Origin: Legionella moravica DSM 19234
GTDB taxonomy: Bacteria > Pseudomonadota > Gammaproteobacteria > Legionellales > Legionellaceae
Length of the DNA: 64,000 nucleotides
Assembly (NCBI RefSeq): GCF_000423305.1
Contig: NZ_KE384000.1
Location: 1-64,000, forward strand
Reading direction: 5' to 3'
Below, in pieces: positions 56,380-64,000 of the stretch. The notes below the pieces were generated by a model. That model was not told where the DNA came from. It searched no databases and saw nothing but the letters and a program-made list of their open reading frames with translations. The translations under genes and the position numbers were made by a program. The stretch's first letter is position 1. Every line of letters begins with the position of its first letter.

Positions 56380-57909
56380 TTAAGGAGTAAAAGAGCGAAT
56401 GCAACGGATACCATAAGGGTTCTGTTTTCCATCCATGGAAGGTACTCCATTTAACGCACGCATTGCAAACACATCGTTGGCTGGGAATTGGTAAGCCTGA
56501 GTTGAACTGAATAAGTCCTGATAAGGAAAATTACCTTTACCCTTCGCTATTAGCGTTGAATACAAATTTGGGTAGGTAACGGTATAGCAATAAGGATCTC
56601 TACCTACACCTATATATCGTGTCAACTCGCAAATTGCAGGGGCATACCAGTCAGAAAATCCCTGATCAACACTGTTAAAACAAAACTGTACTGGTGGATA
56701 TTGCCCAGCAGGGGCTTGCAGGATATTCGTATTGTAAACGCCATCGAAATTTCTATCCGCTCCAGTAATATTGGATCCGGGACCCCATACCGAGGTTGGC
56801 CCATTAGCCAAAGCCGCTACTTTACCGCCAATACTGCCCGTATCAGGAGTAGTATCATCCACAGAGAACAAATACCCCCCCTGATAAATGCAACCTTGTC
56901 CCAAAAGAAGTACATTGATGTCCGTTGGTGAGGCATTATCCGCAACGACAGTCACTACGGTCGCCAGAGGGGCAGTTCCCGGTGCCGTAGAACAAGAAAT
57001 AGCGCTCACATTTGGGCTTGATGTACCTCCAGGGGTAATCCTGATATCGCAGGTTGCACCTGGATTGAGTGTGCCGGTGCAGGTATTGTTGGTTATTGAA
57101 GTACCAACCGGAAATGCAGTTGAACTCACTTGAAGATTAATTGCAGGTATGGTGCCAGTATTTTGGATTCGGATGATGCGGGGATTGCCAATCAGTGCCG
57201 GATCAGAAATTGGTAAGGGGCTATTAATTGATAAAGCCAAATTTTGAGTTAACGGGGATAATGTGGTCTGGCTAAAAGTTACTTCAATGGTGTGGTTACT
57301 ATTAATAGTATTCAACTGATAGGTCGTACCGCCATTTTGGACTACGTTGCCATCCAAAAACCATTGATCGACGCCAAAATTGCTATCTGGGCTTGCGGTA
57401 AAAAGGATACTGGATCCTGGATTGACCACTTGTGGCACGGCAGGAACAATGGCTCCATTAGCGCCAGCTATGGGGGTGACCGTATACTCTAAAGGCGGTG
57501 GAGGTTCTTCTGCCAGATGAATACGCAATTGATTAGTCTGACTCGGGCTGTAACACATCAAATTATTACCTGCCTGACATAGAACAGGCCCCCCTAACAC
57601 ATCTCCTTGCAGAGTAGCACCATTAATGATGAGGGTTAATGTACAGGTTCCATTAGCTGGAAGCAGACAAGGGGTGCTTTGTTGAATTCCTGTAATCGGC
57701 TTGAGCACCAGATTTTTTGTACTCGTCGATTGATTTTTCACTGTATAAATGACCTGATCCATCCCCCCCTTGTATACATTCAGTTCAGTTGCTGTTTGTG
57801 GGGTAAAAGTCCATAAAGGCTTGGCGGCTTGCACACTGGACAAAAAGATTAATAAGAAGGTAGCGGCACAGAGCACTGTTTTAAAAAAATATCCTTTTAT
57901 TCCGCGCAC
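56380..57909 (-). CDS. Secreted Lcl_C-like protein with InlB-type repeat, copy 3
   Basis: A 509-residue exported protein. I choose the GTG at 57909, seven bases after AAGGAG; a TTG two codons earlier sits too close to that site. The leader (CAATFLLIFLSSVQA) is followed by the same beta region, one InlB B-type repeat (VDQWFLDGNVVQNGGTTYQL) and CTGTLNPGATCDIRITPG as in its paralogues. The C-terminal part keeps GFSDWYAPAICELTRYIGV and GIRCIRSFTP but differs strongly in between, lacking the WSSSEY core (SSTQAY instead). The first and last blocks are conserved, so it is probably functional with a different ligand. Confidence 0.82.
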   Translation of the reverse strand: MRGIKGYFFKTVLCAATFLLIFLSSVQAAKPLWTFTPQTATELNVYKGGMDQVIYTVKNQSTSTKNLVLKPITGIQQSTPCLLPANGTCTLTLIINGATLQGDVLGGPVLCQAGNNLMCYSPSQTNQLRIHLAEEPPPPLEYTVTPIAGANGAIVPAVPQVVNPGSSILFTASPDSNFGVDQWFLDGNVVQNGGTTYQLNTINSNHTIEVTFSQTTLSPLTQNLALSINSPLPISDPALIGNPRIIRIQNTGTIPAINLQVSSTAFPVGTSITNNTCTGTLNPGATCDIRITPGGTSSPNVSAISCSTAPGTAPLATVVTVVADNASPTDINVLLLGQGCIYQGGYLFSVDDTTPDTGSIGGKVAALANGPTSVWGPGSNITGADRNFDGVYNTNILQAPAGQYPPVQFCFNSVDQGFSDWYAPAICELTRYIGVGRDPYCYTVTYPNLYSTLIAKGKGNFPYQDLFSSTQAYQFPANDVFAMRALNGVPSMDGKQNPYGIRCIRSFTP

Positions 57910-58098
57910 AGTCAAGCTCCTTATGCCATTTATTGAAATTTAAACTGAGTGTACAGGCAAATCTTTAGAACAACTATTTAGTAGCTTCTCCTATCCTATG
58001 ATAGTACGATGTTAGTAATTTAAAATCAAAAACTTCGTTCAATTTAGGGCTGTTGACAGGTCCAAAGCATCATAAAGCTCAGCTGCAAAAAACTGGAT

Positions 58099-61000
58099 TT
58101 ACAGCTTGAATTCAGATGACCCTTGATGATGATTCAACTCGTCATGATTCAATTCGTAAAATTCGTCAGAGGCCAATACATCCTCATCAGAATTAAGCTC
58201 GTCCGCCACATCAATTTCAGGATGTTCTGCTTTATACTGTCTTAAATCACGTTCAAAATCATATAGATGACTAATGGAAGCAAATCGACGAATGAACACT
58301 CCTCCCTTATTCTTTTCATCTGCAATACGTTCTTTGGTGAAGTCTATTTTCTCATGAAGAACATCTATCTTTTTAGCCTCATCAGCAATTTGACCGTCTA
58401 ATTCTTTAGTTAAACTGATCAGGTGTTGCTGAATAGATGCAGATAAATATTCGCGCAAATGACAATCAGGTCTTGTTCGTAACTCTGCTAATTGATAGTT
58501 CAAATCCTGCTCGGTCTCAACCAGTTGAAATGGACTGGTTATAAATGAAGCAACGCCAGATATCCATGTTTTGGGTGACCATATTGAACTTGCTGGCTCT
58601 ACCCTCTCAGGATGAATTTTTTTATACAATTCAATGAAGTCTGCTCTTAAATTTGAATCTTTTATTGTACCAAGATGCGCTATAACACGGCTGATTTCCA
58701 ATGGGTCTACCACAGTTTTATCCAAAAACCGGTTAAAATCCAGGGAATTAATTACCTCTTTATCAAAGTAATGATTTTGTATTTCTATAGGGAAATTAGT
58801 TAACTGTTGAGGTGTAGTTCCAGAAGCATATTCTTGTAGCTCTAAAACTGTTCTTACCGTGCTCTGCAATGCCTGAGGAAATAACGCAACGTCTATCCGA
58901 CTCGTTTTGCCTTCTTTAAGTAATTTAAATTGTTCATCACGCAGTTTTACAAGGGTTGTATGTCTGACTAATGGTAATTCAAGCTGCTTTTTTAACTGGG
59001 ACAGGTCACTTTGCATCTGAGTAACTTGTGAATTATAACAAATGAAATCGTTTAATAATGGGAGATCCCCTGAGCCTCTGACTATCAGGTCAAAGTATTC
59101 AGTGTTTCCATTACTTCCCACGATTAAATCAACATCATTCGTTTTAAAACCTGCGAGTCCATCAAGGTCCTTTTTAATCTGTTCTTTTTTAATCACAACA
59201 TGTTGTGATTCATTCAATAAGTCATAATGTTGATGTGAAATTTCATTCCAAAGACTGCGTAATGTTCCTCTTAGATGGATCAAAGGATTCACAATTTTAG
59301 ATTTAGATTGACTGAGCTCTTCACATTTCAAAACAACACAATGCTGCATTTCAGCAATTGCATAAAGAGAGGCGTTTTCACCTTGAATCACATTAAGATT
59401 TTGAATAATTTCCTGCCAATCTTTATTGTCTTTTAACCAGGGACTATTTCGCGCTTCCAACTCGCGTATAACTTTTCTGAAATGTTCTTTTACTACCTCA
59501 CTGTGTGCTTCCTCTTTGCACTGATTTATAAATCCAAGATCCAGTTCATCCTTATCACTGCCAATCACAGTTAATTCATTCAAAGTATTCAATGTTTGAT
59601 TAATCGTATCACGGATATTTTTATGACCAAATGAAAACAACCACACTCCTTCGAGTTGGGCCTGATGTTGACTTAATTTTTTAAACAGATTATTTAATGC
59701 TGATTTTTGCAACAAGGGATCAGTAGAACGTTTTATTCCTTCAACCGCAAGAAGTAAGTCATTCGCTGCACGGGTTGCGGCAGAGCGTTCCAAAAGATAC
59801 CAAAATCCTCTGTTTTCTTCTTTTGCCCAGGACAGTGAATCTTCCAGCTTTTGGACCACATCATTGACCACATTATTCAAATAGATATTTTTTATAGTCT
59901 GAAGTTCCGGGTTCAGCGCAGCACCCGATTGTTGATGTACTCGTAGTAAGTCGTTTATAACAGGCTGCATACGATATTTTTCAAAATTATGTTCAGCACT
60001 TAACCATCGCTCTTCGTAATCAATTAATATCAACTCAAGAGACAATAAGTTATCCGCGTTATTTGTCCGTTCAACCAAAACCTTTTTAACACCGGAGCTT
60101 AATGAAGATTGATTGATTTGATTAATCATATCATTTGCGAGCAATTTGATTTGATACTGAATAAATGGTTGCCTGTATTGCTGTACAGCACCATCAGAAT
60201 ATTTGAGCATCGCGCCATTAACATCAAGCGCTGATTTAACCATGCGGTTTACTTTTCGTTTTTCATGCTGAATGAATTTAATGTTTTCACGGGTAGCTAA
60301 TTTATTACGATTCAACTGCTCACTTAACGTGAGTTGATCGAGGTACATTGTACGTAATGCATAAACCGAATCCGGAATGACTTTAATCGCAGCTTTTTCT
60401 TTAAGTTCATGCCGAGTGCTGTTCCAGATACTCTCAACTTGACTCTCATAATCACCCAGAGCGGTATCTAAAGTTTGAGTATCCAGATGCTTACTGGAAG
60501 AGCGTCGAATATAGGGATTGGAAAAAACGCCTTCGGGGTTACTTTCTTTTAAAATCAGCTTCCATTGCAACTCGAGTTTTCTTATTAAATCCTGCTGGAT
60601 AAGGGACAGCTCAGAATCCAATTGTTTCCATTCTGAACGCGGATGAATTTGATGTAACAGTTCCTGCCAATGAGCAAACTGCTCCAGTACAACTCTTTGG
60701 ATGGTGTTGACTGATTGAATATAATAACGCTCTATTGCTTTTTCCTGCTTCCTGTCCCTGCGATTTTCTTGCACGTCTTTTAATAACTTGACTTTATCCT
60801 GATTTGAATTTATCGAACTGTTAAGAGAGGAAACGATGCCATTCTCTTCATGAATCGCATAAAATTGACTCGGTTTACCAAAGCCGGAAAGATTATCGAG
60901 AATCTTTCGTGCCTCACCTGATTTACTTAAATAAGATTGAATAGCCAGACACCCATTGGAATGAACCGTCTTAAATTCTCCTGAATTGGCTAGGTAAGGA

Positions 61001-62361
61001 ACAGTAATGGCAATTCTTGGCGCCTTGACTGCTGTACTCTTAAACCACTGATGTCGTCTTTCTGCAGGCTCAACACCTGTAAAAGTCTTTATTTCATATG
61101 AACTTGCTGTGCTTTTAAAATATTCAACTAATTGCTTGTTTAAAGCCAAAGCATGCTCGGCATCCTTGGCGATTATCACTATAGGTTGTCCATGTTTCGC
61201 CGCATTCAGTCCAAGATGTATCTTTTGTAAATATTCAAGACTGTAAGTCTTCTGTTCGGAAACAGGTTCCTTGTGAGGAGCGCGGTGATGCGAAGGAACT
61301 CGAAAGGCTAATTCTACATCCACATTGTGACTTAAACCGACTATTTCAGGTTTAAATACTGCCTCAGTATTCTGATCTTCTGATTCCAATTCATTCAGCT
61401 CGTGCGCTGGTATTCCAATAAATTTAAAAAAGTCTTTTATATCTGTGGCTTTATATTCTTTAACGAGCAATTCATTAGATACGTCTGTTTCATTATTCTG
61501 AACAAAAATCCATTGCAACGCAGCAAGAAAGACTTTGGTATCCTTTTGATTTTCATCCGGAGGCAATTCAACACATCGATTATGTTGCAACTGGTTTAAA
61601 GACAACAAGATAGAAACAATTTGTGTTGTATTCAGGAATGTACCGGTACAACGAAAATATTGCTCTCGCATCACAGCTATCAAATTGAGTTGGGCATTAA
61701 TACGTTCTTGAGCACCCAATGAAGGATCATTCACTCGTTCAATAAACAAATCAGACAGCTGACGCAACTGTGCTCTGCTCAATGAAGTTAAATCAGAATA
61801 GGATCTTCTGTTAACATTTAAAGGACATTCACGACCAATAGCATTAATATAAATGACCTGTTGAACCAGATTAAATTGCTGTGCTGCTGACAAAAGTGAA
61901 CCATCCCCAAGATTTTGGATTTTTGCCACAACACGACTCAATTTAGAAGTATCAAACTGTTCTTCGAGAATTTCATTGGTTAATTGAGCGATTTGTCCTC
62001 TACTGCCTTTAAGATCACGACCAGCTTTAGGATCTTTATCAAAAGAGTCAATATAGGATTGAAGTTGCAAAGAGTCTTTACGGCGCAATTGGATGGAAAA
62101 TTCATTTAAATCCGGAAAAGGAGGATAATCAAAAAGACCGGCGATATCCCTCAATAGAACCCGATGGGTATTGAGATGCTCTTTTAACTCCTGTAACAAT
62201 TGAAATTGATTCTCAGTGGCCTCTTTTCCAAAAGAAATTAATATTTTAACGGTAAGCTTTTGCTCCTCTGAAAGAGTCTTGTCTTGTTTATTTAGAATTT
62301 CTAATTGTTCAACGAACTCGGCAACGTTCGTTGACACTAATCTATCGACAGGGCTCTTCAT
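58099..62361 (-). CDS. Giant helical protein with a degenerate SecA-like segment, effector candidate
   Basis: A 1420-residue cytoplasmic-type protein without signal peptide. The ATG at 62361 has GAGGAGA upstream; an ATG 15 codons earlier is possible. Long helical and coiled-coil stretches fill about residues 1-330 and 540-1310. Residues about 390-505 differ: QPIVIIAKDAEHALALNKQL, then APRIAITVPYLANSGEFKTV, GCLAIQSYLSKSGEARKI and GFGKPSQFYAI line up by order and spacing with the second motor domain of SecA, but the arginine-rich motif and Walker residues are missing. The tail is acidic (LNSDEDVLASDEFYELN), as in many Dot/Icm substrates. Isolated gene; effector role is inference. Confidence 0.7.
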   Translation of the reverse strand: MKSPVDRLVSTNVAEFVEQLEILNKQDKTLSEEQKLTVKILISFGKEATENQFQLLQELKEHLNTHRVLLRDIAGLFDYPPFPDLNEFSIQLRRKDSLQLQSYIDSFDKDPKAGRDLKGSRGQIAQLTNEILEEQFDTSKLSRVVAKIQNLGDGSLLSAAQQFNLVQQVIYINAIGRECPLNVNRRSYSDLTSLSRAQLRQLSDLFIERVNDPSLGAQERINAQLNLIAVMREQYFRCTGTFLNTTQIVSILLSLNQLQHNRCVELPPDENQKDTKVFLAALQWIFVQNNETDVSNELLVKEYKATDIKDFFKFIGIPAHELNELESEDQNTEAVFKPEIVGLSHNVDVELAFRVPSHHRAPHKEPVSEQKTYSLEYLQKIHLGLNAAKHGQPIVIIAKDAEHALALNKQLVEYFKSTASSYEIKTFTGVEPAERRHQWFKSTAVKAPRIAITVPYLANSGEFKTVHSNGCLAIQSYLSKSGEARKILDNLSGFGKPSQFYAIHEENGIVSSLNSSINSNQDKVKLLKDVQENRRDRKQEKAIERYYIQSVNTIQRVVLEQFAHWQELLHQIHPRSEWKQLDSELSLIQQDLIRKLELQWKLILKESNPEGVFSNPYIRRSSSKHLDTQTLDTALGDYESQVESIWNSTRHELKEKAAIKVIPDSVYALRTMYLDQLTLSEQLNRNKLATRENIKFIQHEKRKVNRMVKSALDVNGAMLKYSDGAVQQYRQPFIQYQIKLLANDMINQINQSSLSSGVKKVLVERTNNADNLLSLELILIDYEERWLSAEHNFEKYRMQPVINDLLRVHQQSGAALNPELQTIKNIYLNNVVNDVVQKLEDSLSWAKEENRGFWYLLERSAATRAANDLLLAVEGIKRSTDPLLQKSALNNLFKKLSQHQAQLEGVWLFSFGHKNIRDTINQTLNTLNELTVIGSDKDELDLGFINQCKEEAHSEVVKEHFRKVIRELEARNSPWLKDNKDWQEIIQNLNVIQGENASLYAIAEMQHCVVLKCEELSQSKSKIVNPLIHLRGTLRSLWNEISHQHYDLLNESQHVVIKKEQIKKDLDGLAGFKTNDVDLIVGSNGNTEYFDLIVRGSGDLPLLNDFICYNSQVTQMQSDLSQLKKQLELPLVRHTTLVKLRDEQFKLLKEGKTSRIDVALFPQALQSTVRTVLELQEYASGTTPQQLTNFPIEIQNHYFDKEVINSLDFNRFLDKTVVDPLEISRVIAHLGTIKDSNLRADFIELYKKIHPERVEPASSIWSPKTWISGVASFITSPFQLVETEQDLNYQLAELRTRPDCHLREYLSASIQQHLISLTKELDGQIADEAKKIDVLHEKIDFTKERIADEKNKGGVFIRRFASISHLYDFERDLRQYKAEHPEIDVADELNSDEDVLASDEFYELNHDELNHHQGSSEFKL

Positions 62362-62461
62362 GCAACAAAATCTCCTCAAATTCAGATTATTCGCATCATA
62401 ATCCAATTTAATTTATTGCTCAAAATATAGCACATTAATACTTAAGAAAACCTGAAGAGAC

Positions 62462-64000
62462 CTAAACTATATCTAAAACAGCAGCTAATAATTGCCGGGT
62501 ATAAGAATGTTCCGGGTGTTGTAAAATGGTGGCGCATTGTCCGTATTCAACGGCCCCTCCCTCTTTCATCACTAATACGTCATCCGCAATATAGGACACA
62601 ACCCCCATATTATGGGTTATAAACAGATAGGATATGCCTGTTTCCTGTTGCAATTCCTTCAATAAATTCAGAATTTGCGCCTGGACAGACACGTCCAATG
62701 CGCTTGTAGGCTCGTCACAAATCAAAACATCCGGCTCGGTAGCCAAGGCTCTGGCAATACAAATACGCTGCCGCTGTCCCCCAGAAAACTGATGTGGATA
62801 ACGGTGCAGGCTGGTGCTGGGTAAATTCACTTGATGGATCAATTGTTTTTGTCTGCGGGAAATTAATGACGAGTTCATACCCTGGGCATGCATGCCTTCA
62901 GCAATGATCTCTCCTACAGTCATTCGCGGATTCATTGATGAAAAAGGATCCTGAAATATAATTTGGACTTTTTTTCTATATCGCCTTAGAGCGCTGCCCC
63001 CAAGAGCAAGCACGTCAATATCTCGATAATTGATTGCACCGCCAAAGACGGGGATCAAACGTAATAATGCACGGCTTGCAGTTGTTTTTCCGCAACCAGA
63101 TTCGCCTACCAGCGCCAAAGTTTTGCCTTGCTGAAGTGTGAAACTGAGGCCATCAACTGCCTTAAATACAGTCTTGTTTCGACTGAATAATCCCTTTTTA
63201 TGAACAAAATGGACCGATAAATCAGTCACCGAAAAAATAGTCTCCACCGTTCTATCCGAAACGTTCCATACGGTGCTGTCCTTTTCCAACTGGGGTAACA
63301 GTTTCAATTCAGGATATAAATGACATCGAAGCTCTCTGTGATCAATTGTTTGTAATTGCGGTTCTTCTTGACGACATCGCTCAAAGGCATAGATGCAACG
63401 AGGATGAAATCTACAGCCGGAAGGCAAAGCATCCAGGGTTGGAACACTCCCGCTAATAATGGACAATTTTTCTTTTCTTTTGGCAAAAGAAGGTAAAGAA
63501 GCCATCAATTGCTGAACATAAGGGTGGCTTATTTGGGAAAAAAAATCAGCAACCCCTGCTTGCTCGACCACTTGACCTGCATACATCACACACACTCGAT
63601 CAGCCATTGCCTTGGCCACCCCCAGGTCATGAGTAATTAACAACAAACTCATTTGATGTTTCTTTTGCAATTTTTTTAATAAGGCCAAAATTTGAGCCTG
63701 AATAGTGACATCCAGGGCGGTAGTGGGTTCATCCGCAATTAAAATATCAGGATTACATGCCAAAGCCATGGCAATCACCACCCGTTGCTTTTGTCCACCA
63801 GATAACTGATGAGGATATTGATGAATTCGGTGATGTGGTTGCGGCATTTCAACCTCAGTCAATAATGAAATCAACGCCTCTTTAACTTCATGAGAGTTCA
63901 GTTGGTTATGCCTTATTAAAACTTCTGAAATCTGCTCCCCAATCGTCATTACTGGATTTAAAGCGGTCATGGGTTCCTGAAAAATCATGGCCAGGCGACG
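62462..64000 (-). CDS. Peptide-type ABC transporter with two fused ATPase domains, 5' end outside window
   Basis: The frame is open to base 64000 (last codons RRLA before [13 protein letters not shown]), so the N-terminus with the first Walker A lies beyond the window and the ATG at 63988 is internal. 512 codons are present. Domain 1 shows [32 protein letters not shown] and a C-terminal oligopeptide-family extension ([16 protein letters not shown]). Domain 2 starts near residue 255 with Walker [16 protein letters not shown] and has [15 protein letters not shown] and [11 protein letters not shown]. The fused layout matches YejF-like or DppD-DppF-like ATPases that drive uptake of oligopeptides or microcin C-like peptides. 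Membrane subunits should lie upstream, outside the window. Confidence 0.9.
   Translation of the reverse strand, partial: RRLAMIFQEPMTALNPVMTIGEQISEVLIRHNQLNSHEVKEALISLLTEVEMPQPHHRIHQYPHQLSGGQKQRVVIAMALACNPDILIADEPTTALDVTIQAQILALLKKLQKKHQMSLLLITHDLGVAKAMADRVCVMYAGQVVEQAGVADFFSQISHPYVQQLMASLPSFAKRKEKLSIISGSVPTLDALPSGCRFHPRCIYAFERCRQEEPQLQTIDHRELRCHLYPELKLLPQLEKDSTVWNVSDRTVETIFSVTDLSVHFVHKKGLFSRNKTVFKAVDGLSFTLQQGKTLALVGESGCGKTTASRALLRLIPVFGGAINYRDIDVLALGGSALRRYRKKVQIIFQDPFSSMNPRMTVGEIIAEGMHAQGMNSSLISRRQKQLIHQVNLPSTSLHRYPHQFSGGQRQRICIARALATEPDVLICDEPTSALDVSVQAQILNLLKELQQETGISYLFITHNMGVVSYIADDVLVMKEGGAVEYGQCATILQHPEHSYTRQLLAAVLDIV

Noticed and set aside
1-64000. tRNA or rRNA genes
   Set aside because: I looked for T-loop and acceptor-stem patterns and for rRNA-like segments and found none that could fold; a scan with a covariance model would settle it.

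Overview
The window is a stretch of chromosome from a gammaproteobacterium that is almost certainly a Legionella species, though not necessarily L. pneumophila. The main evidence is an ankyrin-like repeat protein, very large coiled-coil proteins with acidic tails like those of Dot/Icm effectors, two DotI/IcmL-like secreted proteins, an EnhA-type L,D-transpeptidase, Lcl_C (DUF1566) surface proteins, and a high density of short palindromic dispersed repeats. Base composition looks moderately AT-rich. I saw no rRNA, tRNA or CRISPR array. Both ends cut through genes: the ankyrin-like gene is open at base 1, and a double ABC ATPase gene is open at base 64000.

Layout. 1-5.8 kb: ankyrin-like repeat protein, an ISAs1-type transposase remnant between 56-bp inverted arms, and an effector-like hypothetical gene. 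6-7.4 kb: two tandem outer-membrane beta-barrel genes. 7.4-12.3 kb, minus strand: glyA-nrdR, then nusB-thiL-pgpA-AI-2E transporter. The rib genes usual between nrdR and nusB are absent and a repeat-bearing spacer sits there. 12.4-13.9 kb: small envelope proteins (BON lipoprotein, histidine-rich lipoprotein, secreted hypothetical). 14-18.6 kb: RND efflux adaptor and pump. 18.8-22.9 kb: valS and a dicarboxylate/amino-acid symporter. 22.9-28.7 kb: accessory patch with inverted repeats, a gene remnant, DJ-1/PfpI and SDR proteins, a first DUF1566 protein and a solute-binding protein. 28.8-34.6 kb: OPT transporter, DUF3298 protein, hutI and an SDR as a tightly coupled minus-strand operon, divergent from hutG. 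34.6-38 kb: an IcmL-like protein and a FadL-family gene split by an IS30-family element. 38.5-43.3 kb: L,D-transpeptidase, ettA, tdh, kbl. 43.4-46.4 kb: a pcm-like methyltransferase, tolC and ttcA. 46.4-47.2 kb: three 301-bp tandem repeats that begin inside the ttcA 3' end. 47.6-49.9 kb: a SulP transporter fused to a beta-carbonic anhydrase. 50-51.6 kb: a 16-bp inverted repeat enclosing a broken small gene and palindromes, then a second IcmL-like gene. 51.6-54.3 kb: a LysR regulator and proS. 54.3-58 kb: a tandem pair of DUF1566/InlB-repeat surface proteins. 58-62.4 kb: a 1420-residue protein with a degenerate SecA-like motor segment. 62.5-64 kb: peptide-type ABC ATPase.

Functional themes. 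Housekeeping genes (glyA, nrdR, nusB, thiL, pgpA, valS, proS, ettA, ttcA) are interspersed with a nutrient-acquisition set that suits an amino-acid-eating intracellular bacterium: threonine breakdown by Kbl/Tdh, histidine breakdown by HutI/HutG, OPT and peptide ABC uptake, and a dicarboxylate/amino-acid symporter. The rest is envelope and host-interaction genes. The leads most worth following are the DUF1566 trio, whose C-terminal differences cluster at particular codons as in diversity-generating-retroelement targets; the SecA-like segment in the giant protein; the transporter-anhydrase fusion; the two stand-alone IcmL-like proteins; and the repeat amplification at the end of ttcA.
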